From the NCBI GenBank assembly GCA_026315105.1, contig JAOYRU010002298.1, forward strand, positions 434,001-498,000: DNA of 64,000 bases. Reading direction: 5' to 3'. Made by a program: the position numbers and the translations under genes. Of this stretch, positions 1 to 12,799 are shown one piece after another. This DNA comes from Locusta migratoria. Its lineage: Eukaryota; Arthropoda; Insecta; Orthoptera; Acrididae. The number at the start of each line of letters is the position of its first letter. Position 1 is the first letter of the stretch. The notes below the pieces were generated by a model. The model was not told the origin of the DNA, did not search any database, and saw only the letters and a list, made by a program, of their open reading frames with translations.

Positions 1-1285
1 GGGCGGTAAAGTGGTGGGGGGGGGGGGGGTAGAGTGGTGGGGGTGGTAGGGTGGTGGGTGTGAGGGGATGGTGGGGGTGGTAGTGTTGAGGGGATGGTAG
101 AGTGGTGGGGGTGGTAGAGTGGTGGGGGTGGTAGTGTGGTGGGGGCGGTAGAGTGGTGGGGGTGGTAGTGTGGTGGGGGATGTAGAGTGGTAGGGTGGTA
201 ATGTAGTGGGGTGGTAGAGAGGTGGGGGTGGTAGAGTGGCGGGGGTGGCAGTGTGGTGGGGGTGGTAGAGTGGTGGGGATGGTAAAGGGTGGTGTGGGTA
301 TTAGGATGGGGGTAGCGTGGTAAGGTGGTAGAGTTGTTGGGGTGATTGAGGGGTGGGGGTGGTAGAGGGGTGGGTGTAGTAGAGGGGTGGGTGTGAGAGG
401 GTGGTGGGGGTGGTAGTGTTGAGGGGGTGGTAGAGTGGTGGGGGTGGTAGTGTTGAGGGGGTGGTAGAGTGGTGGGGGCAGTAGAGTGGTGGGGGCGGTA
501 GTGTGGTGGGGGTGGTAGAGTGGTGGGGGTGGTAGAGTGGTGGGGATGGTAGTGGGTGGGGGTGGTAAAGGGTGGTGTTAGTGTTAGGGTGGTGGTAGAG
601 TGGTAGGGTGGTAGAGTTGTTGGGGTGATTGAGGGGTGGGGGTGATAGAGTTGTGGGTGTGGTAGAGGGGTGGGTGTCAGAGGGTGGTGGGGGTGGTAGT
701 GTTGAGGGGTGGTAGAGTGGTGAGGGTGGTAGAATGGTGGGCGTGGTAGAGGGGTGGGTGTGAGGGGGTGGTGGGGGTGGTAGTGTTGAGGGGGTGGTAG
801 AGTGGTGGGGGTGGTAGTGTGGTGGGGGTGGTAGAGTGGTGGGGATGGTAGTGGGTGGGGGTGGTAAAGGGTGGTGTGGGTGTTAGGGTGGTGGTAGACT
901 GGTAGGGTGGTAGAGTTGTTGGGGTGATTCAGGGGTGGGGGTGGTAGAGGGGTGGGTGTGAGGGTGTGGTGGGGGTGGTAGTGTTGAGGGGGTGGTAGAG
1001 TGGTGGGAGTGGTAGTGTTGAGTGGGTGGTAGAGTGGTGGGGGTGGTAGATTGGTGGGGGTGGTAGAGTGGTGGGGGTGGTAGATTGGAGTGGGCGGTAA
1101 AGTGGTGGGGGGGGGTAGAGTGGTGGGGGGTGGTAGAGGGTTGGGGATGGTAGAGTGGTGGGGGTGGTAATGGGGTGGCGGTGGAAAAGGGTGGTGTGGG
1201 TGTTAGGGTGGTGGTAAAGTGGTAGGGCGGTAGAGTTGTTGGGGTGATTGAGGGGTAGGGGTGGCAGTGTGGTGGGTGTGGTAGA
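1..1285. repeat. G-rich minisatellite, about 17-bp unit with higher-order period
   Basis: The + strand is almost entirely G, T and A, built from units like GGTAGAGTGGTGGGGGT with variants (GTAGTGT, GTAAAGG, GAGGGGTGGG). A landmark GAGTTGTTGGGGTGATT recurs at about 331, 614, 913 and 1233, giving a higher-order period of about 283-320 bp. There is a 14-G run at 16-29. Regular GGG-GGGGG runs make G-quadruplex formation on the + strand plausible. Open frames here (for example minus 883-1461) are proline/threonine/histidine-rich repeat artefacts. The left end is outside the window. Confidence 0.92.
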
Positions 1286-1970
1286 GTGTGCGAAACCACT
1301 GTCTTGTGCAAAACTGCTGTCTTGTGTGAAACCACCGTCTTGTGCAAAACCGCTGTCATGTGCGAAACCACTGTCATGTGCGAAAGCACTGTCTTGTGGG
1401 AAACAACTGTCTTCAGCGAAACCACTGTGTTGTGCGAAACCACTGTCTTCAGCGAAACCACTGTGTTGCGCTATACCACTGTCTCTTGCGAAACCACTGT
1501 CTTGTGCGAAACCACTGTCTTGTGCGAAACCACTGTCTTGTGCGAAACCACTGTCTTGTGCGATACCACTGTCTTGTGCGAAAGCACTGTCATGTGCGAA
1601 AGCACTCACCTGTGCGAAACCACTGTCCTGTGCGAAACCACTGTCATGTGCGAAACCACTGTCATGTGCGAAACCACTGTTTTGTGCGAAACTACTGTCT
1701 TGTGCAAAACCACTGTCTTGTGCGAATCCACTGTCTTGTGCGAATCCAATGTCTTGTGCGAATCCACTGTCTTGTGCGAATCCACTGTCTTGTGCGAATC
1801 CACTGTCTTGTGCGAATCCACTGTCTTGTGCGAAACCACTGTCTTGTGCGAAACCACTGACATGTGCGAAACCACTGACATGTGCGAAACCACTGACATG
1901 TGCGAAACCACTGTCTTGTGCGAAACCACTGTCTTGTGCGAAACCACTGTCATGTGCGAAACCACTGTCA

Positions 1971-2240
1971 TGTGCGAGACCACTGTCATGTGCGAGACCA
2001 GTGTCATGTGCGAGACCACTGTCATGTGCGAGACCAGTGTCATGTGCGAGACCACTGTCATGTGCGAGACCACTGTCATGTGCGACACCACTGTCATGTG
2101 CGAGACCACTGTCATGTGCGAGACCACTGTCATGTGCGAGACCACTGTCATGTGCGAGAGCACTGTCATGTGCGAGACCACTGTCATGTGCGAGACCACT
2201 GTCATGTGCGAGACCACTGTCATGTGCGAGACCACTGTCT
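1971..2240 (+). repeat. GAGACC/TCATG variant sub-array
   Basis: About 15 monomers carry the A-to-G change GCGAGACC, nearly all combined with TCATGTG. Clustering of one double variant means it was amplified locally as a block rather than mutated independently. Short reappearances of the same type occur near 3430-3460, 7350-7410, 12060-12095 and 15050-15090. Confidence 0.8.
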
Positions 2241-2664
2241 TGTGCAAAACCACTGTCTTGTGCGAAACCACTGTCTTGTGCAAAACCACTGCCTTGTGCG
2301 AACCCACTGTCTTGTGCGAAACCACTGTCTTGTGTGAAAACACTGTCTTGTGCTAAAACACTGTCTTGTGCTAAAACACTGTCATGTGTGAAACCACTGT
2401 CATGTGTGAAACCACTATTTTGTGCGAAACCACTGTTTTGTGCGAAACCACTCTTTTGTGCGACACCACTGTCCCGTGCCAAACCACTGTCATGTGCGAA
2501 ACCATTTACCTGTGCGAAACCATTCACCTGTGCGAAACCACTCACCTTTGTGAAACCACTCAACTGTGCGAAACCACTGTCTAATGCGAAACCACTGTCT
2601 TCTGCGAAACCACTGTCTCGTGCGAAACCACTGTTTTGTGCAAAACCAATGTCTTTTGTGAAAC

Positions 2665-2700
2665 CACTGTCTAGTGCGAAACAAACTATTGTGCGAAACC
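2665..2700 (+). repeat. First copy of the 17-bp anchor monomer (core CAAACTATTG)
   Basis: The monomer GAAACAAACTATTGTGC is 17 bp, one base shorter than the consensus, and is almost always preceded by GTCTAGTGC. The core CAAACTATTG lies at 2682, 4751, 9809, 10815, 13010, 15854, 18409, 22511, 26236, 28845, 29671, 30964 and 34428. Each copy shifts the downstream phase by one base, seen in translation as a switch from the K-P-L-S-C-A phrase to the R-N-H-C-L-V phrase. It marks the end of a recurring cassette that also contains CCCGTGCCAAACC and CACCT/CAACTG monomers. Confidence 0.88.
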
Positions 2701-5019
2701 ATTGTCTAGTGCGAAACCACTGTCTTGTGCGAAACCACTGTCTTGTGCGAAACCACTGTCTTGTGCGAAACCACTGTCTTGTGCGAAACCACTGTCTTGT
2801 GCGAAACCACTGTCTTGTGCGAAACCACTGTCTTGTGCGAAACCACTGTCTTGTGCGAAACCACTGTCTTGTGCGAAACCACTGTCTTGTGCGAAACCAC
2901 TGTCATGTGCGAAACCACTGTCATGTGCGAAACCACTGTCATGTGCGAAACCACTGTCATGTGCGAAACCACTGTCATGTGCGAAACCACTGTCATGTGC
3001 GAAACCACAGTCATGTGTGAAACCACAGTCATGTGCGAAACCACAGTCATGTGCGAAACCACAGTCATGTGCGAAACCACTGTCATGTGCGAAACCACTG
3101 TCATGTGCGAAACCACTGTCATGTGCGAAACCACTGTCTTGTGCGAAACCACTGTCATGTGCGAAACCACTGTCATGTGCGAAACCAATGTCATGTGCGA
3201 AACCACTGTCTTGTGCGAAACCACTGTCTTGTGCGAAACCACTGTCTTGTGCGAAACCACTGTCTTGTGCGAAACCACTGTCTTGTGCGAAACCACTGTC
3301 ATGTGCGAAACCACTGTCATGTGCGAAACCACTGTCATGTGCGAAAACACTGTCATGTGCGAAACCACTGTCATTTGCGAAACCACTGTCATGTGCGAAA
3401 CCTGTGTCATGTGCGAAACCAGTGTCATGTGCGAGACCACTGCCATGTGCGAGACCACTTTCTTGTGCGTAACCACTGTCTTGTACGAAACCACTGTCTT
3501 GTACGAAACCACTGTCTTGTACGAAACCACCGTCTTGTACGAAACCACTGTTTTGTACGAAACCACTGTCTTGTACGAAACCACTGTCTTGTGCGAAACC
3601 ACTGTCTTGTGCGAAACCACTGTCTTGTGCGAAACCACTGTCTTGTGCGAAACCACTGTCTTGTGCGAAACCACATTCTTGTGCGAAACCACTGTCTTGT
3701 GCGAAACCACTGTCTTGTGCGAAACCACTGTCTTGTGCGAAACCACTGTCTTGTGCGAAACCACTGTCTTGTGTGAAAACACTGTCTTGTGCGAAAACAC
3801 TGTCATGTGCGAAACCACTGTCTTGTGCGAAAACACTGTCATGTGCGAAACCACTGTCTTGTGCGAAAACACTGTCATGTGCGAAACCACTGTCAAGTGC
3901 GAAACCACTGTCTTGTGTGAAACCACTGTCTTGTGTGAAACCACTGTCTTGTGTGAAAACACTGTCTTGTGCTAAAACACTGTCATGTGTGAAACCACTG
4001 TCATGTGTGAAACCACTGTCATGTGTGAAACCACTGTCATGTGTGAAACCACTGTCATGTGTGAAACCACTGTCTTGTGCGAAACCACTGTCGTGTGCGA
4101 AACCACTGTCTTGTGCGAAACCACTGTCTTGTGCAAAACCACTGTCTTGTGCGAAACCACTGTCTTGTGCGAAAACACTGTCTTGTGCGAAAACACTGTC
4201 TTGTGCGAAACCACTGTCTTTTGCGAAAACACTGTCATGTGCGAAACCACTGTCATGTGCGAAACCACTGTCATGTGTGAAACCACTGTCATGTGCGAAA
4301 CCACTGTCATGTGCGAAACCACTGTCATGTGCGAAACCACTGTCATGTGCGAAACCACTGTCATGTGCGAAACCACTGTCTTGTGCGAAACCACTGTCTT
4401 GTGCGAAACCACTTTCTTGTGCGAAACCTTTGCCATGTGCGAAACCACTGTCTTGTGCGAAACCTTTGCCATGTGCGAAACCACTGTCATATGCGAAACC
4501 ACTATTTTGTGCGAAACCACTGTTTTGTGCGAAACCACTGTATTGTGTGACACCACTGTCCCGTGCCAAACCACTGTCATGTGCGAAACCATTCACGTGT
4601 GCGAAACCACTCACCTTTGTGAAACCACTCAACTGTGCGAAACCACTGTCTCATGAGAAACCACTGTCTTGTGCGAAACCACTGTCTCGTGCGAAACGAT
4701 TGTTTTGTGCGAAACCAATGTCTTGTGTGAAACCACTGTCTAGTGCGAAACAAACTATTGTGCGAAATCACTGTCTAGTGCGAAACCACTGTCTTGTGCG
4801 AAACCACTGTCTTTTGCGAAACCACTGTCTTGTGCGAAACCACTGTCTTGTGCTATACCACTGTCTTGTGCTATATACCACTGTCATGTGCGAAAGCACT
4901 GTCATGTGCGAAACCACTGTCATGTGCAAAACCACTGTCATGTGCGAAACCACTGTTTTGTGCGAAACCACAATCTTGTGCGAAACCACAATCTTGTGCG
5001 AAACCACTCTCTTGTGCGA

Positions 5020-5412
5020 AACCACTGTCTTGTGCGAAACCACTGTCTTGTGCGAAACCACTGTCTTGTGCGAAACCACTGTCTTGTGCGAAACCACTGT
5101 CTTGTGCGAAACCACTGTCTTGTGCGAAACCACTGTCTTGTGCGAAACCACTGTCTTGTGCGAAACCACTGTCTTGTGCGAAACCACTGTCTTGTGCGAA
5201 ACCACTGTCTTGTGCGAAACCACTGTCTTGTGCGAAACCACTGTCTTGTGCGAAACCACTGTCTTGTGCGAAACCACTGTCTTGTGCGAAACCACTGTCT
5301 TGTGCGAAACCACTGTCTTGTGCGAAACCACTGTCTTGTGCGAAACCACTGTCTTGTGCGAAACCACTGTCTTGTGCGAAACCACTGTCTTGTGCGAAAC
5401 CACTGTCTTGTG
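5020..5412 (+). repeat. Homogeneous run of the consensus monomer
   Basis: About 22 consecutive copies of the 18-bp consensus show no visible change. Comparable runs occur at about 7481-7815 (about 19) and 20555-20905 (about 20). Sequence identity this high next to blocks of diverged monomers indicates recent local amplification or homogenisation, or a collapsed or expanded assembly. Confidence 0.85.
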
Positions 5413-5980
5413 CGAAAACACTGTCTTGTGCGAAAACACTGTCTTGTGCGAAAACACTGTCTTGTGCGAAAACACTGTCTTGTGCGAAAACACTGTCATT
5501 TGTGAAACCACTGTCTTGTGCGAAAACACTGTCATTTATGAAACCACTGTCTTGTGCGAAAACACTGTCATTTGTGAAACCACTGTCATGTGCGAAAACA
5601 CTGTCTTGTACAAAACCATTGCAATGTGCGAAACCACTGTCTTGTACGAAACCACTGTCTTGTACGAAACCACTGTCTTGTACGAAACCACTGTCTTGTG
5701 CGAAACCACTGTCTTGTGCGAAACCACTGTAATGTGCGAAACCACTCACCTTTGCGAAACCACTCAACTGTGCGAAACCACTGTCTCGAGCGAAATCACT
5801 GTCTCGTGCGAAACCACTGTCCCGTGCAAAACCACTGACTCGTGCGAAACCACTCTCTCGTGCGAAACCACTCTCTCGTGCGAAACCACTCTCTCGTGCG
5901 AAACCACTCTCTCGTGCGAAACCACTCTCTCGTGTGAAACCACTCTCACGTGCGAACCACTGTCTAGTGCGAAACCACTG

Positions 5981-6180
5981 TCTCGTGCGAAACCACTGTC
6001 TCGTGCGAAACCACTGTCTCGTGCGAAACCACTGTCTCGTGCGAAACCACTGTCTCGTGCGAAACCACTGTCTCGTGCGAAACCACTGTCTCGTGCGAAA
6101 CCACTGTCTCGTGCGAAACCACTGTTTCGTGCGAAACCACTGTCTCGTGCGAAACCACTGTCTCGTGCGAAACCACTGTC
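5981..6180 (+). repeat. TCTCGTG variant sub-array
   Basis: Successive monomers read GTCTCGTGCGAAACCACT, which creates a second CpG per unit. Equivalent blocks sit at about 13680-13770, 16785-16870, 17690-17905, 21180-21510, 24175-24410, 27180-27425, 30770-30905, 34215-34380 and 37745-38000. They usually lie just after the CACCTTT/CAACTG monomers, so block order is conserved between cassettes. Confidence 0.82.
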
Positions 6181-6798
6181 TTGTGCGAAACCACTGTCAT
6201 CAGCGAAACCACTGTCTTGTGCGAAACCACTGTCATCAGCGAAACCAATGTCTAGTGCGAAACCACTGTCTTGTGCGAAACCAATGACTTGTGCGAAACC
6301 ACTGTCTTGTGCGAAACCACTGTCTTGTGCGAAACCACTGTCTTGTGCGAAACCACTGTCTTGTGCGAAACCACTGTCTTGTGCGAAACAACTGTCTTGT
6401 GCGAAACCACTGTCTTGTGCGAAACCACTGTCATGTGCGAAACTACTGTCATGTGCGAAACTACTGTCACGTGCGAAACCACTCACCTGTGCGAAACCAC
6501 TGTCCTGTGCGAAACCACTGTCCTGTGCGAAACCACTGTCTTGTGCGAAACCACTGTCTTGTGCGAAACCACTGTCTTGTGCGAAACCACTGTCTTGGGC
6601 GAAACTACTGTCCTGTGCGAAACCACTGTCTTGTGCGAAACCACTGTCTTGTGCGAAACCACTGTCTTGTGCGAAACCACTGTCTTGTGCGAAACCACTG
6701 TCTTGTGCGAAACCACTGTCTTGTGCGAAGCCACTGTCTTGTGCGAAGCCACTGTCTTGTGCGAAGCCACTGTCTTGTGCGAAGCCACTGTCCCGTGC

Positions 6799-6917
6799 CA
6801 AACCACTCACCTGTGTGAAACCACTCACCTGTGTGAAACCACTCACCTGTGTGAAACCACTCACCTGTGTGAAACCACTCACCTGTGTGAAACCACTCAC
6901 CTGTGTGAAACCACTCA
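6799..6917 (+). repeat. CACTCACCTGTGTGAAAC variant sub-array (first copy)
   Basis: About 6 monomers read CACTCACCTGTGTGAAAC, in which the usual CpG (TGCGAAA) is TGTGAAA. They are followed by CACCTTTGCG and CAACTGTGCG monomers. The same ordered trio recurs at about 9001-9235, 14413-14640 and 25103-25245, and is longest at 27946-28310. Confidence 0.82.
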
Positions 6918-8479
6918 CCTTTGCGAAACCACTCACCTTTGCGAAACCACTCACCTTTGCGAAACCACTCAACTGTGCGAAACCACTCAACTGTGCGAAA
7001 CCACTCAACTGTGCGAAACCACTGTCTTGTGCGAAACCTCTGTCTTGTGCGAAACCTCTGTCTTGTGCGAAACCTCTGTCTCGTGCGAAACCTCTGTCTC
7101 GTGCGAAACCTCTGTCTTGTGCGAAACCTCTGTCTTGTGCGAAACCTCTGTCTCGTGCGAAACCACTGTCTTGTGCGAAGCCACTGTCTTGTGCGAAACC
7201 ACTGTCATGTGCGAAACCACTGTCATGTGCGAAACCACTGTCAAGTGCGAAACCACTGTCATGTGCGAAACCACTGTCAAGTGCGAAACCACTGTCATGT
7301 GCGAAACCACTGTCATGTGCGAAACCACTGTCATGTGCGAAACCTGTGTCATGTGCGAGACCAGTGTCATGTGCGAGAACAGTGTCATGTGCGAGACCAC
7401 TGTCATGTGCGAGACCACTGTCTTGTGCGAAACCAATGTCTTGTACGAAACCACTGTCTTGTACGAAACCACTGTCTTGTGCGAAACCACTGTCTTGTGC
7501 GAAACCACTGTCTTGTGCGAAACCACTGTCTTGTGCGAAACCACTGTCTTGTGCGAAACCACTGTCTTGTGCGAAACCACTGTCTTGTGCGAAACCACTG
7601 TCTTGTGCGAAACCACTGTCTTGTGCGAAACCACTGTCTTGTGCGAAACCACTGTCTTGTGCGAAACCACTGTCTTGTGCGAAACCACTGTCTTGTGCGA
7701 AACCACTGTCTTGTGCGAAACCACTGTCTTGTGCGAAACCACTGTCTTGTGCGAAACCACTGTCTTGTGCGAAACCACTGTCTTGTGCGAAACCACTGTC
7801 TTGTGCGAAACCACTGTCTTGTGCGAAAACACTGTCTTGTGCGAAAACACTGTCTTGTGCGAAAACACTGTCTTGTGCGAAAACACTGTCTTGTGCGAAA
7901 ACACTGTCTTGTGCGAAAACACTGTCTTGTGCGAAAACACTGTCATTTGTGAAACCACTGTCTTGTGCGAAAACACTGTCATTTGTGAAACCACTGTCAT
8001 GTGCGAAAACACTTTCTTGTACAAAACCATTGCAATGTGCGAAACCACTGTCATGTGCGAAAACACTTTCTTGTACAAAACCATTGCAATGTGCGAAACC
8101 ACTGTCTTGTACGAAACCACTGTCTTGTACGAAACCACTGTCTTGTACGAAACCACTGTCTTGTGCGAAACCACTGTCTTGTGCGAAACCACAGTAATGT
8201 GCGAAACCACTGTAATGTGCGAAACCACTCACCTTTGCGAAACCACTCAACTGTGCGAAACCACTGTCTCGTGCGAAATCACTGTCTCGTGCGAAACCAC
8301 TGTCTCGTGCGAAACCACTCTCTCGTGCGAAACCACTCTCATGTGCGAAACCACTGTCTCGTGCGAAACCACTGTCTTGTGCGAAACCACTGTCTCGTGC
8401 GAAACCACTGTCTCGTGCGAAACCACTGTCTCGTGCGAAACCACTGTCTTGTGCGAAACCACTGTCATGAGCGAAACCA

Positions 8480-11400
8480 ATGTCTAGTGCGAAACAACAC
8501 TCCTGTTTGAAACCACTGTCTTGTGCGAAACCAATGACTTGTGCGAAACCACTGTCTTGTGCGAAACCACTGTCTTGTGCGAAACCACTGTCTTGTGCGA
8601 AACCACTGTCTTGTGCGAAACCACTGTCTTGTGCGAAACCACTGTCTTGTGCGAAACCACTGTCTTGTGCGAAACCACTGTCTTGTGCGAAACCACTGTC
8701 ATGTGCGGAACTACTGTCATGTGCGAAACTACTGTCACGTGCGAAACCACTGTCCTGTGCGAAACCACTGTCCTGTGCGAAAACACTGTCCTGTGCGAAA
8801 CCACTGTCTTTTGCGAAACCACTGTCTTGTGCGAAACCACTGTCTTGTGCGAAACCACTCTCTTGTGCGAAACCACTGTCTTGTGCGAAACCACTGTCTT
8901 GTGCGAAACTACTGTCTTGTGCGAAACCACTGTCTTGTGCGAAGCCACTGTCTTGTGCGAAGCCACTGTCCCGTGCCAAACCACTGTCATGTGCGAAACC
9001 ACTCACCTGTGTGAAACCACTCACCTGTGTGAAACCACTCACCTGTGTGAAGCCACTCACCTGTGTGAAGCCACTCACCTGTGTGAAACCACTCACCTGT
9101 GTGAAACCACTCACCTGTGTGAAACCACTCACCTTTGCGAAACCACTCACCTTTGCGAAACCACTCACCTTTGCGAAACCACTCAACTGTGCGAAACCAC
9201 TCAACTGTGCGAAACCACTCAACTGTGCGAAACCACTGTCTTGTGCGAAACCTCTGTCTTGTGCGAAACCTCTGTCTTGTGCGAAACCTCTGTCTTGTGC
9301 GAAACCTCTGTCTCGTGCGAAACCACTGTATTTTGCGAATCCACTGTCTTGTGCGAAGCCACTGTCTTGTGCGAAGCCACTGTCTTGTGTGAAACCACTG
9401 TTTTGTGTGAAACCACTGTCTTGTGCGAAAACACTGTCTTGTGCTAAAACACTGTCTCGTGTAAAACCACTGTCATGTGCGAAACCACTGTCTTGTACGA
9501 AACCACTGTCATGTGCGAAACCTTTGCCATGTGCGAAACCATTGTCATATGCGAAACCACTATTTTGTTCGAAACCACTATTTTGTGCGAAACCACTGTC
9601 TTGTGCGACACCACTGTCACGTGCCAAACCACTGTCATGTGTGAAACCACTCACCTGTGCGAATCCACTCACCTTTGCGAATCCACTCAACTGTGCGAAA
9701 CCACTGTCTCCTGCAAAACCACTGTCTCGTGTGAAACCTCTCTCTCGTGCGAAACCACTGTTTTGTGCGTAACCAATGTCTTGTGTGAAACCAATGTCTA
9801 GTGCGAAACAAACTATTGTACGAAACCACTGTCTTGTGCGAAACCACTGTCTTGTGCGAAACCACTGTCTTGTGCGAAACCACTGTCTTGTGCGAAACCA
9901 CTGTCTTGTGCGATACCACTGTCTTGTGCGAAAGCACTGTCTTGAGCGAAAGCACTGTCATGTGCGAAACCACTGTCATGTGCGAAACCACTGTCATGTG
10001 CGAAACCACTCTCATGTGCGAAACCACTGTCTTGTGCAATACCACTGTCTTGTGCGAAACCACTGTCTTGTGCGAAACCACTGTCTTGTGCGAAACCACT
10101 GTCTTGTGCGAAACCACTGTCTTGTGCGAAACCACTGTCTTGTGCGAAACCACTGTCTTGTGCGAAACCACTGTCTTGTGCGAAACCACTGTCTTGTGCG
10201 AAACCACAGTCTTGTGCGAAACCACAGTCTTGTGCGAAACCACAGTCTTGTGCGAAACCACAGTCTTGTGCGAAAACACTGTCATTTGTGAAACCACTGT
10301 CATGTGCGAAACCACTGTCTTGTACAAAACCATTGCAATGTGCGAAACCACTGTCTTGTGCGAAACCACTGTCATCAGCGAAACCACTGTCTAGTGCGAA
10401 ACAACACTCTTGTGCGAAACCACTCTCTTTTGCGAAACCACTGTCTTGTACGAAACCAATGACTAGTACGAAACCACTGTCTTCTGCGAAACCTTTGCCA
10501 TGTGCGAAACCACTGTCATATGCGAAACCACTATTTAGTGCGAAACCACTGTTCTGTGCGAAACCACTCTCTTGTGCGACACCACTGTCCCGTGCCAAAC
10601 CACTGTCATGTGCGAAACCACTCACCTGTGCGAAACCACTCACCTGTGCGAAACCACTCAACTGTGCGAAACCACTGTCTCATGCAAAACCACTGTCTCG
10701 TGCGAACCACTGTCTCGTGCGAAACCACTGTCTCGTGCGAAACCACTGTCTCGTGCGAAACCACTGTTTTGTGCGTAACCAATGTCTTGCGAGAAACCAA
10801 TGTCTAGTGCGAAACAAACTATTGTGCGAAACCACTGTCTAGTGCGAAACCACTGTCTTGTAAAAACCACTGTCTTGTGCGAAACCACTGTCTTGTGCGA
10901 AACCACTGTCTTGTGCGAAACCACTGTCTTGTGCGAAACCACTTTCTTGTGCGAAACCACTGTCTTGTGCGAAACCACTGTCTTGTGCGAAACCACTGTC
11001 TTGTGCGAAACCACACTCTTGTGCGAAACCACTGTCTTGTGCCAGAACTCTGTCATTTGTGAAACCACTGTCATGTGCGAAACCACTGTCTTGTACAAAA
11101 CCATTTCAATGTGCGAAACCACTGTCTTGTGCGAAGCCACTGTCTTGTGCGAAACCACTGTCTTGTGCGAAGCCACTGTCTTGTGCGAAACCACTGTCTT
11201 GTGCGAAACCACTGTCTTGTGCGAAACCACTGTCTTGTGCGAAACCACTGTCTTGTGTGAAACCACTGTCTTGTGTGAAACCACTGTCTTGTGCAAAACC
11301 ACTCTCTTGTGCAAAACCACTGTCTTGTGCAAAACCACTGTCTTGTGCGAAAAGACTGTCTTGTGCGAAATCTTTGTTATGTGCGAAACCACTGTCATGT

Positions 11401-11940
11401 GCGAAACCACTGTCATGTGCGAAACCACTGTCATGTGCGAAACCACTGTCAAGTGCGAAACCACTGTCTAGTGCGAAACCACTGTCTTGTGTGAAACCAC
11501 TGTCTTGTGCGAAACCACTGTCTTGTGCGAAACCATTGTCTTGTGTGAAACCACTGTCTTGTGCGAAACCACTGTCATTTACGAAACCATTGTCATGTGC
11601 GAGACCATTGTCTTGTGCGAACCCACTGTCTTGTGCGAAACCACTGTCTTGTGTGAAAACACTGTCTTGTGCTAAAACACTCTCATGTGTGAAACCACTG
11701 TCATGTTCGAAACCACTGTCTTGTGCAAAACCACTGTCTTGTGCGAAACCTTTCCCATGTGCGAAACCTTTGCCATGTGCGAAACCACTGTCATGTGCGA
11801 AACCACTGTTTTGTGCGAAACCACTGTTTTGTGCGAAACCACTGTCTTATGCGACACCACTGTCCCGTGCCAAACCACTGTCATGTGCGAAACCATTCAC
11901 CTGTGCAAAAAACACTCACCTTTGTGAAACCACTCAACTG
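8480..11940 (+). repeat. Segmental duplication within the array, copy 1
   Basis: This 3.4-kb stretch repeats the order of rare variants found at about 27460-30745. Shared markers include ACTGTATTTTGCG (9327 and 28378), GTCACGTGCCAAACC followed by two GAATCC monomers (9613-9700 and 28650-28725), ATGACTAGT (10465 and 29333), ATTTAGTGCG (10533 and 29407), GTAAAAACC (10860 and 29751) and GTTATGTGCG (11387 and 30191). The offset runs from about 19.05 down to 18.8 kb, so small expansions and contractions followed the duplication. Confidence 0.82.
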
Positions 11941-12799
11941 TGCGAAACCACTGTCTCGTGCGAAACCACTGTCTCGTGCGAAACCACTGTCTCGTGCGAA
12001 ACCACTGTCATGTGCGAAACCACTGTCATGTGCGAAACCAGTGTCATGTGCGAAACCACTGTCATGTGCGAGACCACTGTCATGTGCGAGACCACTTTCT
12101 TGTGCGTAACCACTGTCTTGTACGAAACCACTGTCTTGTACGAAACCACTGTCTTGTACGAAACCACTGTCTTGTACGAAACCACCGTCTTGTACGAAAC
12201 CACTGTCTTGTACGAAACCACTGTCTTGTACGAAACCACTGTCTTGTGCGAAACCACTGTCTTGTGCGAAACCACTGTCTTGTGCGAAACCACTGTCTTG
12301 TGCAAAACCACTGTCTTGTGCGAAACCACTGTCTTGTGCGAAACCACTGTCTTGTGTGAAAACACTGTCTTGTGTGAAAACACTGTCTTGTGTGAAAACA
12401 CTGTCATGTGCGAAACCACTGTCTTGTGCGAAAACACTGTCATGTGCGAAACCACTGTCAAGTGCGAAACCACTGTCTTGTGTGAAACCACTGTCTTGTG
12501 TGAAACCACTGTCTTGTGTGAAAACACTGTCTTGTGCTAAAACACTGTCATGTGTGAAACCACTGTCATGTGTGAAACCACTGTCATGTGCGAAACCACT
12601 GTCATGTGCGAAACCACTGTCTTGTGCGAAACCACTGTCTTGTGCGAAACCACTGTCTTGTGCGAAACCACTTTCTTGTGCGAAACCTTTGCCATGTGCG
12701 AAACCACTGTCTTGTGCGAAACCTTTGCCATGTGCGAAACCACTGTCATATGCGAAACCACTATTTTGTGCGAAACCACTGTTTTGTGCGAAACCACTG

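Noticed and set aside
883..2563. Proline/histidine-rich minus-strand frames over the G-rich minisatellite
   Set aside because: They are composition artefacts of CCACC-type repeats, and the 929-2563 frame fuses two unrelated satellites.
3773..8197. 1474-codon + strand open frame as a giant repetitive protein gene
   Set aside because: Equally long frames exist on the opposite strand and in other phases. Its peptide phrase switches between K-P-L-S-C-A, R-N-H-C-L-V and E-T-T-V-L-C at indel monomers, and there is no non-repeat domain or gene structure.
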